This document shows, piece after piece, positions 1 through 8,640 of a stretch of DNA of 38,429 bases. Location of the stretch: positions 1-38,429 of the forward strand of contig JAJFUZ010000299.1 in the NCBI GenBank assembly GCA_021372155.1, in the 5' to 3' direction. Position 1 is the stretch's first letter, and each line of letters starts with the position of its first letter. Origin of the DNA: Parachlamydia sp. Its GTDB lineage: Bacteria; Chlamydiota; Chlamydiia; Chlamydiales; Parachlamydiaceae. The notes under the pieces were generated by a model, which did no database searches, had not been told where the DNA came from, and saw only the letters and a program-made list of their open reading frames with translations. Position numbers and translations under genes: made by a program.

Positions 1-1
1 T

Positions 2-133
2 CCCAGCGCCTTTCTCTACAGCACCAAAGTCAATCTGGAAAATAAAGTAGGCCAGGAGGTAACGCTGATTGCAACTCCCAGGCAGAATTTCAACTTTGCT
101 TTCCCTGCTTTTTACGTTTTGGCGGTTGAGTAG
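2..133 (+). CDS. C-terminal end of an unrecognised protein (5' end outside the window)
   Basis: An open frame runs from the window edge to a TAG at 131-133 and encodes the last 43 residues of a protein, ending in AFPAFYVLAVE. The piece alternates hydrophobic and polar residues like beta strands. I do not recognise the family and too little is present to assign one. The next gene starts about 145 bases downstream with no obvious shared signal, so it may be separately transcribed. Confidence 0.5.
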   Translation, partial: PSAFLYSTKVNLENKVGQEVTLIATPRQNFNFAFPAFYVLAVE

Positions 134-277
134 AAAATCCTCCTCCTTTCCTGCAAGGTTTTCGTAGGCGCAAGGCATGTCTATTTCATTCTCCAGTGGA
201 TGATGGGTGAGCTTCTGTTTATAAATTGTGATCATCTATATGATTAGTGGTTATTCAATAAAATAAACGGACAATAT

Positions 278-2782
278 ATGACAACCCCTGCAAACAATAA
301 CGCAAGTCCCACCGATCAAAGCATAGCACCCGCGCAACCTGCTCGCAATGCCTCGCCTGCTGTATCTTTGGCAAACACAATAGATGTTGCTACACAGCAT
401 CTTCCGGCTATGACACCCGCGCCTCCCACATTGCATAGCATATCCATCCACCGCGAACCTCCCGAATCCGCATCACGCATCGGAGCAGCTGTTACAGATG
501 TGCTTGGGCATCCGACGGCAACACAAAATACGCCTCCCCCAGAAATTTCCGAAATGCCAGTATCCGAATACATCATGACTTTGCTGAAAAGGTCGGTGTT
601 GCAAAAGAAAAATGCGCTGCCCGAGCCAAGATGGTATTACGAATACCTTGCTCGCCATCTGGATGAATTTCAAGACAGGGATACCCTGCAGCGACTGTTT
701 AATTGTCTATGGTTGGGTGCTAAAGAGGGGTATTTGCCCTCTCCAAGCCGCCAGGAATCTGAAACACTTTCTAAATTAATTTGCAGACTGTGCTACCATG
801 CTCAAAACAGTAAAGATTTTCTTTCAGCTTTTGACCATCTGATAAGATTGCTTTCAGAGTTTCGTGAAAACGACGATTTTGCTGAAAATGAACCCATTTT
901 GTCACCGGATGCGTTCTATAGTCTGTTTGTAGCCTTGAAGGTTCTGCCCTCTTTTAAAGAATGCTCGGACTTCCAACTCACGAGTCTGGTATCAATTCTG
1001 GACCGTCATTCCAAATTGATCACTACACCTGAGCAACTCGATTGCCTTGCTCTCCTGCTTGTCGCTTCTTATCAAAGACACAAACTCTGCCTGTCAGGAA
1101 ACATCGCGAGTATTCCTGGTCTCTCCAACAGTCTGCTAACTCAAGGCGTTTTTTACTCCTTAGAGCGTCTTCAATTTTTACATTTTTGCACGTATCCTGG
1201 ATCGATCATGCCTATTGCTTCCCGGGAGAAATTGTGCACCCTTCTTGATGAAATCGCCCAGTCCGTTGGCTCCTGCATAGCTGAATTGGAAAAAAAGGAA
1301 CCAAATGATCATGCCATACTAGCCCGAAGTAATATCAGAACACATATTGTGCCAGCGATTAAATTCTTCAGAACAATCGCATCGCATGCACAATTTGCCC
1401 CTCTCACCCCGGAAGAAATCGCGGTGCTTGCAAAGCTTCTTAAGCACCTTTCGGACATATCCCCTACATCTGAAGATATCGACACTGTCCTTAAAAGCCT
1501 ATCCTTCTTCTTTCAATCCTGCCCACGCATGGATTTAAAACCTTTAGAAGATGCCATTCTGCACGTAATAACCGCAGCAGTGCGCAATTTCGATATGCGC
1601 TGTGTCAGCCGCCACAGCGGCAGTTACGGTTTCCTGACTTCGGCCAATCGGAATGTTTCTATTTTATGCTCTAATATCTGCAAAGAGTTGCTGTCACGAT
1701 TAATGGTTGTTACCTCAGTTTCAACCGATGAGGAATTTGTCGATTCAGAGCGCATTGCGAAGGCCTTTTACATCGCAGGTCTTTTAGCCGATTTTCCGCT
1801 GAAGATTGATTGCCGGAAGCAAGTCAGGAGCGCCTTCATAACTCTTGCCTCGTCGATCATCCCCTCGCAGAACTTTAGTTTCAGATTCAGTTTCAGCAGT
1901 TTGGATGAACTTATCGTCACGCTTTTGCGCCATTATGCTAGCCTGCCGCCAGACGAAAATAGAATTTCAGAAGAGATCTTCCAACTTCTCTCAGGCCTTG
2001 GGATGATGGCCTGTAATCAGCTCTTTAAAAGTTTTCCTGATTCAGGCCCTGATTCAGACAATGGCCAAATCTACAAAGGTGAAGCCTATGATACGCTTCT
2101 GGACTGGTTTAGTATTGTTATTATCGAGAAGCAATCAAATGAGGAGGCCGTTGAGATCTTGTTCTGGCTTGGCTCTATGACAGAGATGTGCGAAAAGGCG
2201 CCGGGATTAAATCCTTTTCTCGACAAACACCAGTTCTTTTGTGCCGATCTTCTCCTGCAAAATCTTCCAGATCCTTCTGACGCAATGGTAGGGAAGATGC
2301 CTCATGGTCTTTCTGACGAAATGATAGCGAAGCTGCTATCAGGCCTGGGAAAATTGGTGGTCTACAATCGTCTCCGAAAGTTATCCCTAGAAGGGGAAAA
2401 TCGTTTGAGAGCGTTGGTCATGTGCTATTCCAGCAGTCTGATTCTGGATTATTCAGAATTTCTTTTTATACTGTCACATCTCTATATGAAGGGGCTAATC
2501 GGGGTTGAATGTAAACATCTCCAGGCGTCTTTCTATCGACCATTCTTACTGCGCAGTTTACAAGAGGCTCCTCCCCACGACATCGAGCAGATCAGCAAAA
2601 TTCTCTTTTTTATCGATGCTGTGCAACCCCTGCAGACCGGAAAGGACAGCGCTGCGGAAGATGAGAAGGTAAAATTTGCCTTCTGCGTTAAGGAGATGAA
2701 ATCACAGATGGCGCAGTATCTCACCCAAATCAGTTTGGACGGTAATAAAATGTTCTTTCCTCGCAAACGCCTAAAAAACTAA
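278..2782 (+). CDS. Large helical orphan protein with disordered Pro/Ala/Thr-rich N-terminus
   Basis: 834 residues. The first ~95 residues are rich in Pro, Ala, Thr, Ser and Asn and look disordered. The rest reads as amphipathic helices rich in Leu, Phe, Ser and Cys, with no transmembrane segment, no signal peptide and no catalytic motif that I recognise. The layout (disordered, uncharged N-terminus followed by a helical solenoid-like body) is common in chlamydial type III effectors, but that is inference from composition only. The start at 278 is the first ATG of the frame; the upstream sequence is A-rich with only a weak ribosome binding site. The gene stands alone, converges on rmuC and is followed by a small hairpin. 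Function unknown. Confidence 0.75.
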   Translation: MTTPANNNASPTDQSIAPAQPARNASPAVSLANTIDVATQHLPAMTPAPPTLHSISIHREPPESASRIGAAVTDVLGHPTATQNTPPPEISEMPVSEYIMTLLKRSVLQKKNALPEPRWYYEYLARHLDEFQDRDTLQRLFNCLWLGAKEGYLPSPSRQESETLSKLICRLCYHAQNSKDFLSAFDHLIRLLSEFRENDDFAENEPILSPDAFYSLFVALKVLPSFKECSDFQLTSLVSILDRHSKLITTPEQLDCLALLLVASYQRHKLCLSGNIASIPGLSNSLLTQGVFYSLERLQFLHFCTYPGSIMPIASREKLCTLLDEIAQSVGSCIAELEKKEPNDHAILARSNIRTHIVPAIKFFRTIASHAQFAPLTPEEIAVLAKLLKHLSDISPTSEDIDTVLKSLSFFFQSCPRMDLKPLEDAILHVITAAVRNFDMRCVSRHSGSYGFLTSANRNVSILCSNICKELLSRLMVVTSVSTDEEFVDSERIAKAFYIAGLLADFPLKIDCRKQVRSAFITLASSIIPSQNFSFRFSFSSLDELIVTLLRHYASLPPDENRISEEIFQLLSGLGMMACNQLFKSFPDSGPDSDNGQIYKGEAYDTLLDWFSIVIIEKQSNEEAVEILFWLGSMTEMCEKAPGLNPFLDKHQFFCADLLLQNLPDPSDAMVGKMPHGLSDEMIAKLLSGLGKLVVYNRLRKLSLEGENRLRALVMCYSSSLILDYSEFLFILSHLYMKGLIGVECKHLQASFYRPFLLRSLQEAPPHDIEQISKILFFIDAVQPLQTGKDSAAEDEKVKFAFCVKEMKSQMAQYLTQISLDGNKMFFPRKRLKN

Positions 2783-2800
2783 CTCGAGCTATTTCCCACC

Positions 2801-2830
2801 TAGTCCTAGTGGACTATTTCTATTTTAATT
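2801..2830 (+). terminator. Candidate terminator between convergent genes
   Basis: A six-base stem TAGTCC/GGACTA with a four-base loop at 2801-2816 is followed by a T-rich tract. It sits in the 37 bp between the stop of the helical orphan (+) and the stop of rmuC (-). The stem is short and only moderately G+C-rich, so the call is tentative. Confidence 0.35.
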
Positions 2831-4085
2831 GCAAGTCGCTCTCTGTCATTTTTAAGGGAACTGGCAATTTGTCGACGGGAGTGAGGAAATCGAGTTCCTT
2901 TTCTGACGAGGCGCCAAGCTCCTTGAATCGCCTCGCGGTGACCATAACGCGGTGTTCGATCGATCCAACGGCCTTGTTGTAGGCCTCCACAGTATTTTCC
3001 AGACCGCGGCGGATACCATCGAAATGTTCAGTAAAGATGCGCAGGCGTTCATATAGGGTGCGCCCCAGGGCGCTGATCTGTTGGGCGTTTTTGGCGATCA
3101 GTTCCTGCTTCCAGCCATGCGCCACAGTGCGGAGAAGGGCAATGAGGGTCGTCGGAGTGGCGAGCATGACGCGCTGCTCGGCGCCGCACTCGATCAGGCT
3201 GGGATCCTGCTCCAAAGCTGCACTGAAAAATGTCTCTCCTGGCAGGAAGAGGACGACAAATTCAGGAGTATGCTGGAATTGATCCCAATAGGATTTGGCA
3301 GAAAGCTGGGAGATGTGGACGCGTACCTGACGGGCATGGTCTTTAAGTTTAGCGAGTCTGATGTTTTCATCCTGCGCTTCTAAGGCTTCAAGATAGGCCT
3401 GCAGAGGGGTTTTGGAATCGACGACGATCTGTTTGCCGTTGGGCAGTTTGATGATGAGATCGGGCCTCAAGCGCCGGTCGTCTGCGGATTGAGACTCCTG
3501 CTGCGCAAAGTCGCAATATTCCACCATGCCGGCGATTTCGACAACTCTTCGAAGCTGGATCTCTCCCCAGCGGCCTCTCACATGGGGCATGCGCAGCGCC
3601 TTGGAAAGATTGGCAGTTTCATTCTGAAGCTGGGTCTGCGTGGAGATCATCGACCGGATCTGCTCGCTGAGCGATCCATACGCAAGTGATCGGGCCTTTT
3701 CCATATCCTGGATCTTATGGTCGACCCGTTCAATCGTCTCACGGATCGGTTTGACCATTTCGTCGATGGCTTTCTGGCGCGCCTGAAGGTCTCCTTTGGC
3801 GCTCTCCTGGTATTTTTCAAGATGGGTGGTCGCGAGATTTAAAAAGGTGCGGGAATTGCTATTGAGGGCATCGCTGGATATAGCCTTAAAGGATTCGGAA
3901 AAGAGCGCTATTTTTTCTTGTGAGTTTTTATGCTCTTGTTCGAGCCGAACCTCCGCCTCTGCCAGGCGGATTTCCACCAGATGCTTCTCTTCGCGCAGGC
4001 GCACCATTTTCCAAAAGCAGAAGAACAGTAACGATAAGAAAGGAGCGGCAAATACCGCAAGCCACCAGAGGGGAACCATCATCAT
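2820..4085 (-). CDS. rmuC: DNA recombination protein RmuC family
   Basis: 421 residues, usual for the family. An N-terminal membrane segment (about residues 4-25) is followed by a coiled coil (about 28-150) and then the RmuC nuclease-like domain, with the family signature [20 protein letters not shown] near residue 170 and the stretch around [20 protein letters not shown]. RmuC proteins are linked to limiting DNA rearrangements and are related to restriction-type nuclease folds. The start is the first of three consecutive ATG codons at 4085. The gene is transcribed away from the PAP2/lexA-like pair with only 41 bp between the start codons, so the promoters of a genome-maintenance gene and of an operon holding a LexA-like repressor face each other. 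Assignment is firm at family level; the substrate is not known. Confidence 0.92.
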   Translation of the reverse strand: MMMVPLWWLAVFAAPFLSLLFFCFWKMVRLREEKHLVEIRLAEAEVRLEQEHKNSQEKIALFSESFKAISSDALNSNSRTFLNLATTHLEKYQESAKGDLQARQKAIDEMVKPIRETIERVDHKIQDMEKARSLAYGSLSEQIRSMISTQTQLQNETANLSKALRMPHVRGRWGEIQLRRVVEIAGMVEYCDFAQQESQSADDRRLRPDLIIKLPNGKQIVVDSKTPLQAYLEALEAQDENIRLAKLKDHARQVRVHISQLSAKSYWDQFQHTPEFVVLFLPGETFFSAALEQDPSLIECGAEQRVMLATPTTLIALLRTVAHGWKQELIAKNAQQISALGRTLYERLRIFTEHFDGIRRGLENTVEAYNKAVGSIEHRVMVTARRFKELGASSEKELDFLTPVDKLPVPLKMTESDLQLK

Positions 4086-4126
4086 AAAGACCTAAAAATA
4101 GAAGATGGTTTACACTATAGCCTCTT

Positions 4127-4792
4127 ATGACTATTCAGACCAAACGACATTTCTGGTGGCTGCTGCCTCTTCTTTTCCTGGCAGTCATTACTCCATTTAC
4201 TCCCGCGCTGGATCTTGCCGCAGCACGCTTTTTCTATGCTCATGGCCATTTTGTCTCGACTCCATTTGAAGATTTTATCTTCCAGTATGCCGTCTATCCC
4301 GCTTTCGGTGTCGGATTCCTCTCTCTTGGATTCTGGATCCTGAGCTTTTTCGTTCCATCATGGAAAAAATGGCGTTCTCCGTGTACTCTCCTCGTCCTGA
4401 CGCTAGCGCTTGGAGCTGGTTTGCTGGTGCATACCCTTCTAAAAGACCAATGGGGGAGACCCAGGCCAAGGCAGGTTGTCGAATTTGGCGGTCGCCAGGA
4501 GTTCCGGCCCTACTACCTCCCCAACTTTTTCCATCAACCCGAACCCTCCAAGTCCTTTCCCTGCGGCCACTGCACAATGGGATTTTATTTTTTTGCTTTG
4601 GCATTAGTTTGCAGCAGGCTGGGATGGCGAAAGGGCGCTTTCTGGATCTATCTGCTGGCAATCTTTCTCGGTCTATTGCTTGGTGTGACGCGCATGGCGC
4701 AGGGCGGCCACTTCCTTTCCGATGTTCTGGTAAGCGCCCTCATCATGTGGCTGACCGCCAACGCTCTGGATCGCCTGCTATGCACGGATTAA
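4127..4792 (+). CDS. PAP2-superfamily membrane phosphatase (LpxE-like lipid phosphatase)
   Basis: 221 residues with about six hydrophobic segments. The three PAP2 motifs are in order: K106 with R113-P114 (Kx6RP), P145-C146-G147-H148 (normally PSGH; Ser is Cys here), and R189-x5-H195-x3-D199. H148 and H195 are the expected catalytic histidines, facing the periplasm. Family members remove phosphate from lipids such as phosphatidate, undecaprenyl diphosphate or lipid A; the VVEFGG stretch after motif 1 resembles the LpxE/lipid A phosphatase branch, but the substrate cannot be settled from sequence. The 3' end overlaps the LexA-like start by 13 bp, so the two are co-transcribed and probably translationally coupled. 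The long reading frame that also covers this gene in the lexA frame is a shadow. Confidence 0.88.
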   Translation: MTIQTKRHFWWLLPLLFLAVITPFTPALDLAAARFFYAHGHFVSTPFEDFIFQYAVYPAFGVGFLSLGFWILSFFVPSWKKWRSPCTLLVLTLALGAGLLVHTLLKDQWGRPRPRQVVEFGGRQEFRPYYLPNFFHQPEPSKSFPCGHCTMGFYFFALALVCSRLGWRKGAFWIYLLAIFLGLLLGVTRMAQGGHFLSDVLVSALIMWLTANALDRLLCTD

Positions 4793-5397
4793 CCAAAAGG
4801 CAAAAGGAGATCGCCGGCTTTGTGCGCGACTTTATCCAGACTTACCGCTACTCCCCGAGCTGCCGGGAGATCATGCAGCATTTTGGCTTTTCCTCTCCCG
4901 GAACAGTCGCGCGTCACCTGGCCGTTTTGAAGCGCAAAGGGGCTCTGACTGCTGAAAAGGGCGCACACCGCTCGATCAATGTGACACAGACTGCGGATCA
5001 TGCCCAATCCCCGCGCGAAATCGAGTTGCCCTTTATCGGCGTGATGGGGGGAACCGCCATCGAGACTTTTCCACAAAGTCGCTCGATCGCGGTTCCAGCC
5101 TTCATGGTCTCCGTTCCTGAAAAGACCTATGTTCTGCGCGTCATTGGAGACGCCTGGGTGGATGAGCGCATTGCCGAGGGTGATCTGCTGCTCGTGGAAG
5201 CGCGCCAGGAAGCGCGGCCAGGCGAAACAATTGTGGCACGTCTCGCACAGGGAGAAACGGTCGTCAAACGCTACTATCCGGAAGGCTTGTTTGTCCGGCT
5301 GGTCAGCCATCATCCTCACCTTCAGGCATTGATTATCAAGCAAGAAGAGATGCAGCTACAGGGCGTCGTTGTTGCTCTTCTGCGTCTTTTTGATTAG
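4780..5397 (+). CDS. lexA: LexA-family repressor lacking the catalytic serine and the Ala-Gly cleavage site
   Basis: 205 residues, the usual LexA length. Residues 1-68 match the LexA winged helix (LTKRQKEIAGFVRDFI, a recognition helix near GFSSPGTVARHLAVL, then KGALTAEKGAHRSI). Residues 84-205 match the S24 peptidase-like domain. Aligned to E. coli LexA without gaps from the cleavage site to the active site, Ala84-Gly85 becomes Gly90-Gly91, and Ser119 (in GMSM) becomes Ala125 (in GDAW, codon GCC at 5152-5154). The lysine of the dyad is kept as Lys163 in VVKRYY. Such a protein could still bind DNA and dimerise but should not self-cleave when RecA is activated. The start chosen is the ATG at 4780, overlapping the PAP2 gene by 13 bp, because the LexA domain begins there; the frame is open further upstream only as a shadow of PAP2. 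Family certain; regulon unknown. Confidence 0.88.
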   Translation: MHGLTKRQKEIAGFVRDFIQTYRYSPSCREIMQHFGFSSPGTVARHLAVLKRKGALTAEKGAHRSINVTQTADHAQSPREIELPFIGVMGGTAIETFPQSRSIAVPAFMVSVPEKTYVLRVIGDAWVDERIAEGDLLLVEARQEARPGETIVARLAQGETVVKRYYPEGLFVRLVSHHPHLQALIIKQEEMQLQGVVVALLRLFD

Positions 5398-5456
5398 TTT
5401 GCAAAATAATAGTTACATCATTAGGGTGAGTTTTAACACAATACTCGGAGGTAAAA

Positions 5457-6839
5457 ATGTCCGCAAGATTGCGATTTGTTCCCATTTTGCTGTTTTTAGT
5501 TTGTCTCATAGCTGGAAAGGATCTTGCGGCAGGGGGTTGGCATATACACGAGGCGTTAGGACAGAAAAATTGCAAATTCCCCGATGTGGCTGTGGATCCC
5601 AATGGCAACTGCGTAGCCGCCTGGATCTATTTTGATGGCACCCATTCTTATGCGCAGGCAGCCACCAAACCCGTGGATGGGAGCTGGTCCGCTCCATTTA
5701 CCTTCACAATGGCAGAGCATGAGGCACAATCGATCAGCGTGGCCATCGACCAAAAAGGCAATGCGGTTGCTGTCTGGACATCGACGGATGGCAAATTTTC
5801 CATGGTTCAATCAGCCCGATTGTCAGACTTTGGCTCAAATGACTGGAAATCCTTCCATGAGCCTTTGACAATCCTGGTCTTCATGGGATCCTATCCGAAG
5901 GTTCAGCTCGATGCTCAGGGAAATGCGATGGCTGTCTGGGGAGTTTACGATGGAAACAAAACGGTGATCGAGGCGGCCAGATTGCCCTTGGGAGCAACAT
6001 CTTGGACCCGTATGCATGATCGTACGCAACTGAGTCATGATATTTCATGCCTGGAATTTGCCCTGAATCCTTCAGGAAACGCTGTTGCGGTTTGGGAGAG
6101 TCATGTGGATGCTCAGCCCGTTCAGATTTATACTGCTGCCTTGTCTGCAGATTCGTCGGAGTGGACGGAACCTGTCCTACTATCATCTGAGCGGTTTTCC
6201 GCCGTTTGCCCCAAAATTGCTGTAGATAGCGAGGGCAATGCTGTAGCAGCATGGTGGACGCTCAGCAAGTCGATCAAGGCAGCCCGGCTTCCCTTTGGCC
6301 AGAAGGAATGGCAGCGCACGCGACTGCCTATCATAAACAGCCCCTTTTTCAGCTTAGGCATCACCCCTGACGGGGATGCGCTCATGATTTGGGAGCCTTC
6401 CAAACCAGGCAGCATTCGGTACTCGGTCCTTCCCAAAATGAAGGCAGTCTGGACGAAACCTGCTCCTGTATCAACCAAGGGGGAGGAGGCGCGCTCACCG
6501 ATTCTCAGTATGAACAGCAAGGGCAACGTCGTGGCGATCTGGGAAAATCATATGCGAGGGTGCATTCAAGGGGCTGCCTTGCGCATGAATACTAAGGTCT
6601 GGACGCCGCCAAAATCCCTTGGACATATACCGCTGGAGGCTTTAAGAGGAAGGCCAGCTCTCAATTTTTATGGGCTGGATTCCGCTGTGCTTCTCTATCC
6701 TGCTTCAGATAGTGTACAGGCGGTCTATGGCAAAGATTTATTTGGATTAAAACATCTGCATGCCAATCCAGTGAATCAAGAGATCAAGCAACTGAAGCTG
6801 TTTCGCAAATTGAAGCAAAAGCTTAACCGCCAAAAATGA
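5457..6839 (+). CDS. Exported seven-repeat beta-propeller-like protein
   Basis: 460 residues. A clear Sec signal peptide (Arg near the start, hydrophobic residues 8-19, probable cut near Ala24-Ala25) is followed by at least seven repeats of about 46-54 residues, each with a core of the form DxxGNAVAVW. The repeat tryptophans fall at residues 56, 107, 161, 213, 266, 312 and 362, and a decayed eighth unit lies near 400-425. This pattern is that of a beta-propeller, possibly a binding scaffold in the periplasm or at the surface; there are no catalytic residues that I can name. A strong GGAGG lies just before the ATG. The stop overlaps the next start as ATGA (6836-6839), so it is coupled to the NRAMP transporter, hinting at a link to metal uptake. 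Specific function unknown. Confidence 0.8.
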   Translation: MSARLRFVPILLFLVCLIAGKDLAAGGWHIHEALGQKNCKFPDVAVDPNGNCVAAWIYFDGTHSYAQAATKPVDGSWSAPFTFTMAEHEAQSISVAIDQKGNAVAVWTSTDGKFSMVQSARLSDFGSNDWKSFHEPLTILVFMGSYPKVQLDAQGNAMAVWGVYDGNKTVIEAARLPLGATSWTRMHDRTQLSHDISCLEFALNPSGNAVAVWESHVDAQPVQIYTAALSADSSEWTEPVLLSSERFSAVCPKIAVDSEGNAVAAWWTLSKSIKAARLPFGQKEWQRTRLPIINSPFFSLGITPDGDALMIWEPSKPGSIRYSVLPKMKAVWTKPAPVSTKGEEARSPILSMNSKGNVVAIWENHMRGCIQGAALRMNTKVWTPPKSLGHIPLEALRGRPALNFYGLDSAVLLYPASDSVQAVYGKDLFGLKHLHANPVNQEIKQLKLFRKLKQKLNRQK

Positions 6840-8134
6840 CGCAAAAAACACCGAGTCTGCCTGAGAGCTATCAGACAGTACCGGTGCCTTCCCACTGGCC
6901 CTGGTGGCGCAAGATGCTGGCCTTTGCAGGTCCTGGCTATCTTGTGGCAGTGGGCTATATGGATCCCGGAAATTGGGTGACAGATCTGGCTGGGGGATCC
7001 GGCTTTGGCTACACACTTTTGTCGGTCATCCTGCTGTCGAATCTGATGGCGATTCTGCTGCAATTCCTGGCGGGCAAACTGGGCGTTGTGCTGGGACGCG
7101 ACTTAAGCCAGGCTTGTCGCGACCACTTTTCTTATCCCGTGACAATCTTCTTGTGGATTGTGTGTGAGATTGCCATCTGCGCCTGCGATCTGGCTGAGGT
7201 CATTGGCTCAGCCATCGCCCTCAATCTTCTTTTCAGTATTCCTCTTGTCTGGGGTGTTTGCCTGACAGTTCTGGACGTCCTGGCGATCATGGTGCTCCTG
7301 AAATTCAATTTCCGGTTCTTGGAAGCCTTTGTTTTCGCGTTGATATCCCTTATCGCAGGCTGCTTCTGGTATGAAATTCTGGCTTCAAAACCAGATCTGG
7401 CTTCGATCTGGCGCGGCCTGATTCCACAATCTGAGATTGTCACCAATCCCGACATGCTCTACATCGCCATCGGGATTATCGGAGCCACAGTGATGCCCCA
7501 TAACCTCTATCTGCACTCTTCCATCGTGCAGACTCGCAAATATTCGGATACGGTAGAGGGCAAGCGGGAGGCGATCCGATTTGTAACGCTCGATTCCACC
7601 ATCGCTTTGATGCTGGCGTTTCTGGTCAATGCCGCCATTTTGATTGTAGCCGCCTCGGTTTTTCATCAGGGCGGACATACGGACGTCAGCGATATCCGGG
7701 ATGCCTATAAGCTTTTGACGCCCCTCTTGAATGCTTCTTTAGCCAGTACTCTCTTTGCCATTGCGCTACTGGCATCAGGTCAAAACTCCACTTTGACAGG
7801 CACGCTCGCGGGGCAGATTGTCATGGAAGGATTTCTGCAGATCCGTTTAAGGCCTTGGGTGAGGCGTCTTTTGACTAGAGGTCTGGCTATTATCCCAGCT
7901 TTGATTGCTGTGATCTTTTTCGGCGAGAAGGGGATTACTCAGCTGCTTCTCTTGAGCCAGGTCATCTTGAGTCTGCAGCTGGGTTTTGCCGTCGTCCCAC
8001 TGCTCATTTTTTCGGGAGACCGAAACAAAATGGGCGCGTTTGCGAATTCGCGTTGGATCATGGCCCTGGCTTGGGCGTGCGCCGTGGTCATGATAGGTTT
8101 AAATTTGAAGATGGTCTATGATTTTACAGTGTGA
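6836..8134 (+). CDS. mntH: NRAMP-family divalent metal (Mn/Fe) transporter
   Basis: 432 residues with about eleven membrane helices, the normal size for bacterial MntH. The two unwound-helix metal motifs are present: D43-P-G-N46 in helix 1 and M220-P-H-N223 in helix 6. These coordinate Mn2+ or Fe2+ in characterised NRAMP proteins, which import the metal with protons across the inner membrane. The intracellular-loop sequence [19 protein letters not shown] is also typical. Translation is coupled to the upstream propeller gene by an ATGA overlap and the uspA-like gene follows after 6 bp, so all three form one operon. For an intracellular bacterium this is a plausible tool against host metal limitation. 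Family is secure; Mn versus Fe preference is not determined. Confidence 0.93.
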   Translation: MTQKTPSLPESYQTVPVPSHWPWWRKMLAFAGPGYLVAVGYMDPGNWVTDLAGGSGFGYTLLSVILLSNLMAILLQFLAGKLGVVLGRDLSQACRDHFSYPVTIFLWIVCEIAICACDLAEVIGSAIALNLLFSIPLVWGVCLTVLDVLAIMVLLKFNFRFLEAFVFALISLIAGCFWYEILASKPDLASIWRGLIPQSEIVTNPDMLYIAIGIIGATVMPHNLYLHSSIVQTRKYSDTVEGKREAIRFVTLDSTIALMLAFLVNAAILIVAASVFHQGGHTDVSDIRDAYKLLTPLLNASLASTLFAIALLASGQNSTLTGTLAGQIVMEGFLQIRLRPWVRRLLTRGLAIIPALIAVIFFGEKGITQLLLLSQVILSLQLGFAVVPLLIFSGDRNKMGAFANSRWIMALAWACAVVMIGLNLKMVYDFTV

Positions 8135-8140
8135 GGAACA

Positions 8141-8566
8141 ATGTATCAGAAAATCCTGGTTGCCTTAGAGAACAGCCCAGCCGACCAGAGCCTTTTGCCT
8201 CATATCGAGAAGCTGGCGTTAACTCTCCACTCCCAGCTGCTTCTCGTGCATGTTGCAGAGGGGTGGGCGGCCAGGCACTTTGAGGACCTTGTTTTGAAAG
8301 AATCGGAGGAGATGGTCAAAGACAGGGATTATCTGGAGGATACAGCTGCTGCTTTGCGCCAAAAAGGAATTACCGTTTCCACATATCTGGCAGTTGGCGA
8401 GCCCGCGCAGGAAATTCTGCACAGCGCCGATAGAGAGGGATGCGACCTGATCGCCATGACATCGCATGGCCATCGCTTTTTGGCGGATCTGTTTCTAGGA
8501 AGCACAATCGAAGAGGTGCGCCACCGTTCATCGATTCCCATCCTTGTCGTGAAATGGCTACATTAG
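8141..8566 (+). CDS. Universal stress protein (UspA family)
   Basis: 141 residues, a single Usp domain. It starts with the beta strand MYQKILVALENSP and ends with the nucleotide-binding loop and last strand. The ATP-binding motif G-2x-G-9x-G-S is kept except that the first glycine is Thr (TSHG at 107-110, nine residues, G120-S121), so ATP binding is likely but unproven. It begins 6 bp after the transporter stop, with a GAGGA ribosome site overlapping that stop, and is the last gene of the propeller-transporter-usp operon. Pairing of Usp genes with transporters is common, and here it suggests coupling of metal uptake to stress sensing. The decayed copy of the palindromic repeat follows directly. 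Confidence 0.9.
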   Translation: MYQKILVALENSPADQSLLPHIEKLALTLHSQLLLVHVAEGWAARHFEDLVLKESEEMVKDRDYLEDTAAALRQKGITVSTYLAVGEPAQEILHSADREGCDLIAMTSHGHRFLADLFLGSTIEEVRHRSSIPILVVKWLH

Positions 8567-8568
8567 GC

Positions 8569-8640
8569 CAGCAGCTCCTGCTTAAAAATTCACTCGAGAA
8601 AAGTTCAGATCCGTAGAGATATTCCTAGCGGGAACTGCTG
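8569..8640. repeat. 72-bp palindromic repeat, copy 1 (decayed)
   Basis: The unit begins CAGCAG and ends GGAACTGCTG and folds back on itself imperfectly. Its centre, around AGTTCAGATCCGTAGAGA, matches copy 2 at 9558-9630 with one mismatch in the same orientation. It fills the space between the uspA stop and the pssA stop exactly, so it may act as a two-way terminator-like hairpin here. Confidence 0.75.

Noticed and set aside
4360-4779. In-frame upstream extension that would make the LexA-like protein 345 residues long
   Set aside because: The extension lies wholly within the well-supported PAP2 gene in another frame, and the LexA domain begins exactly at the ATG at 4780.
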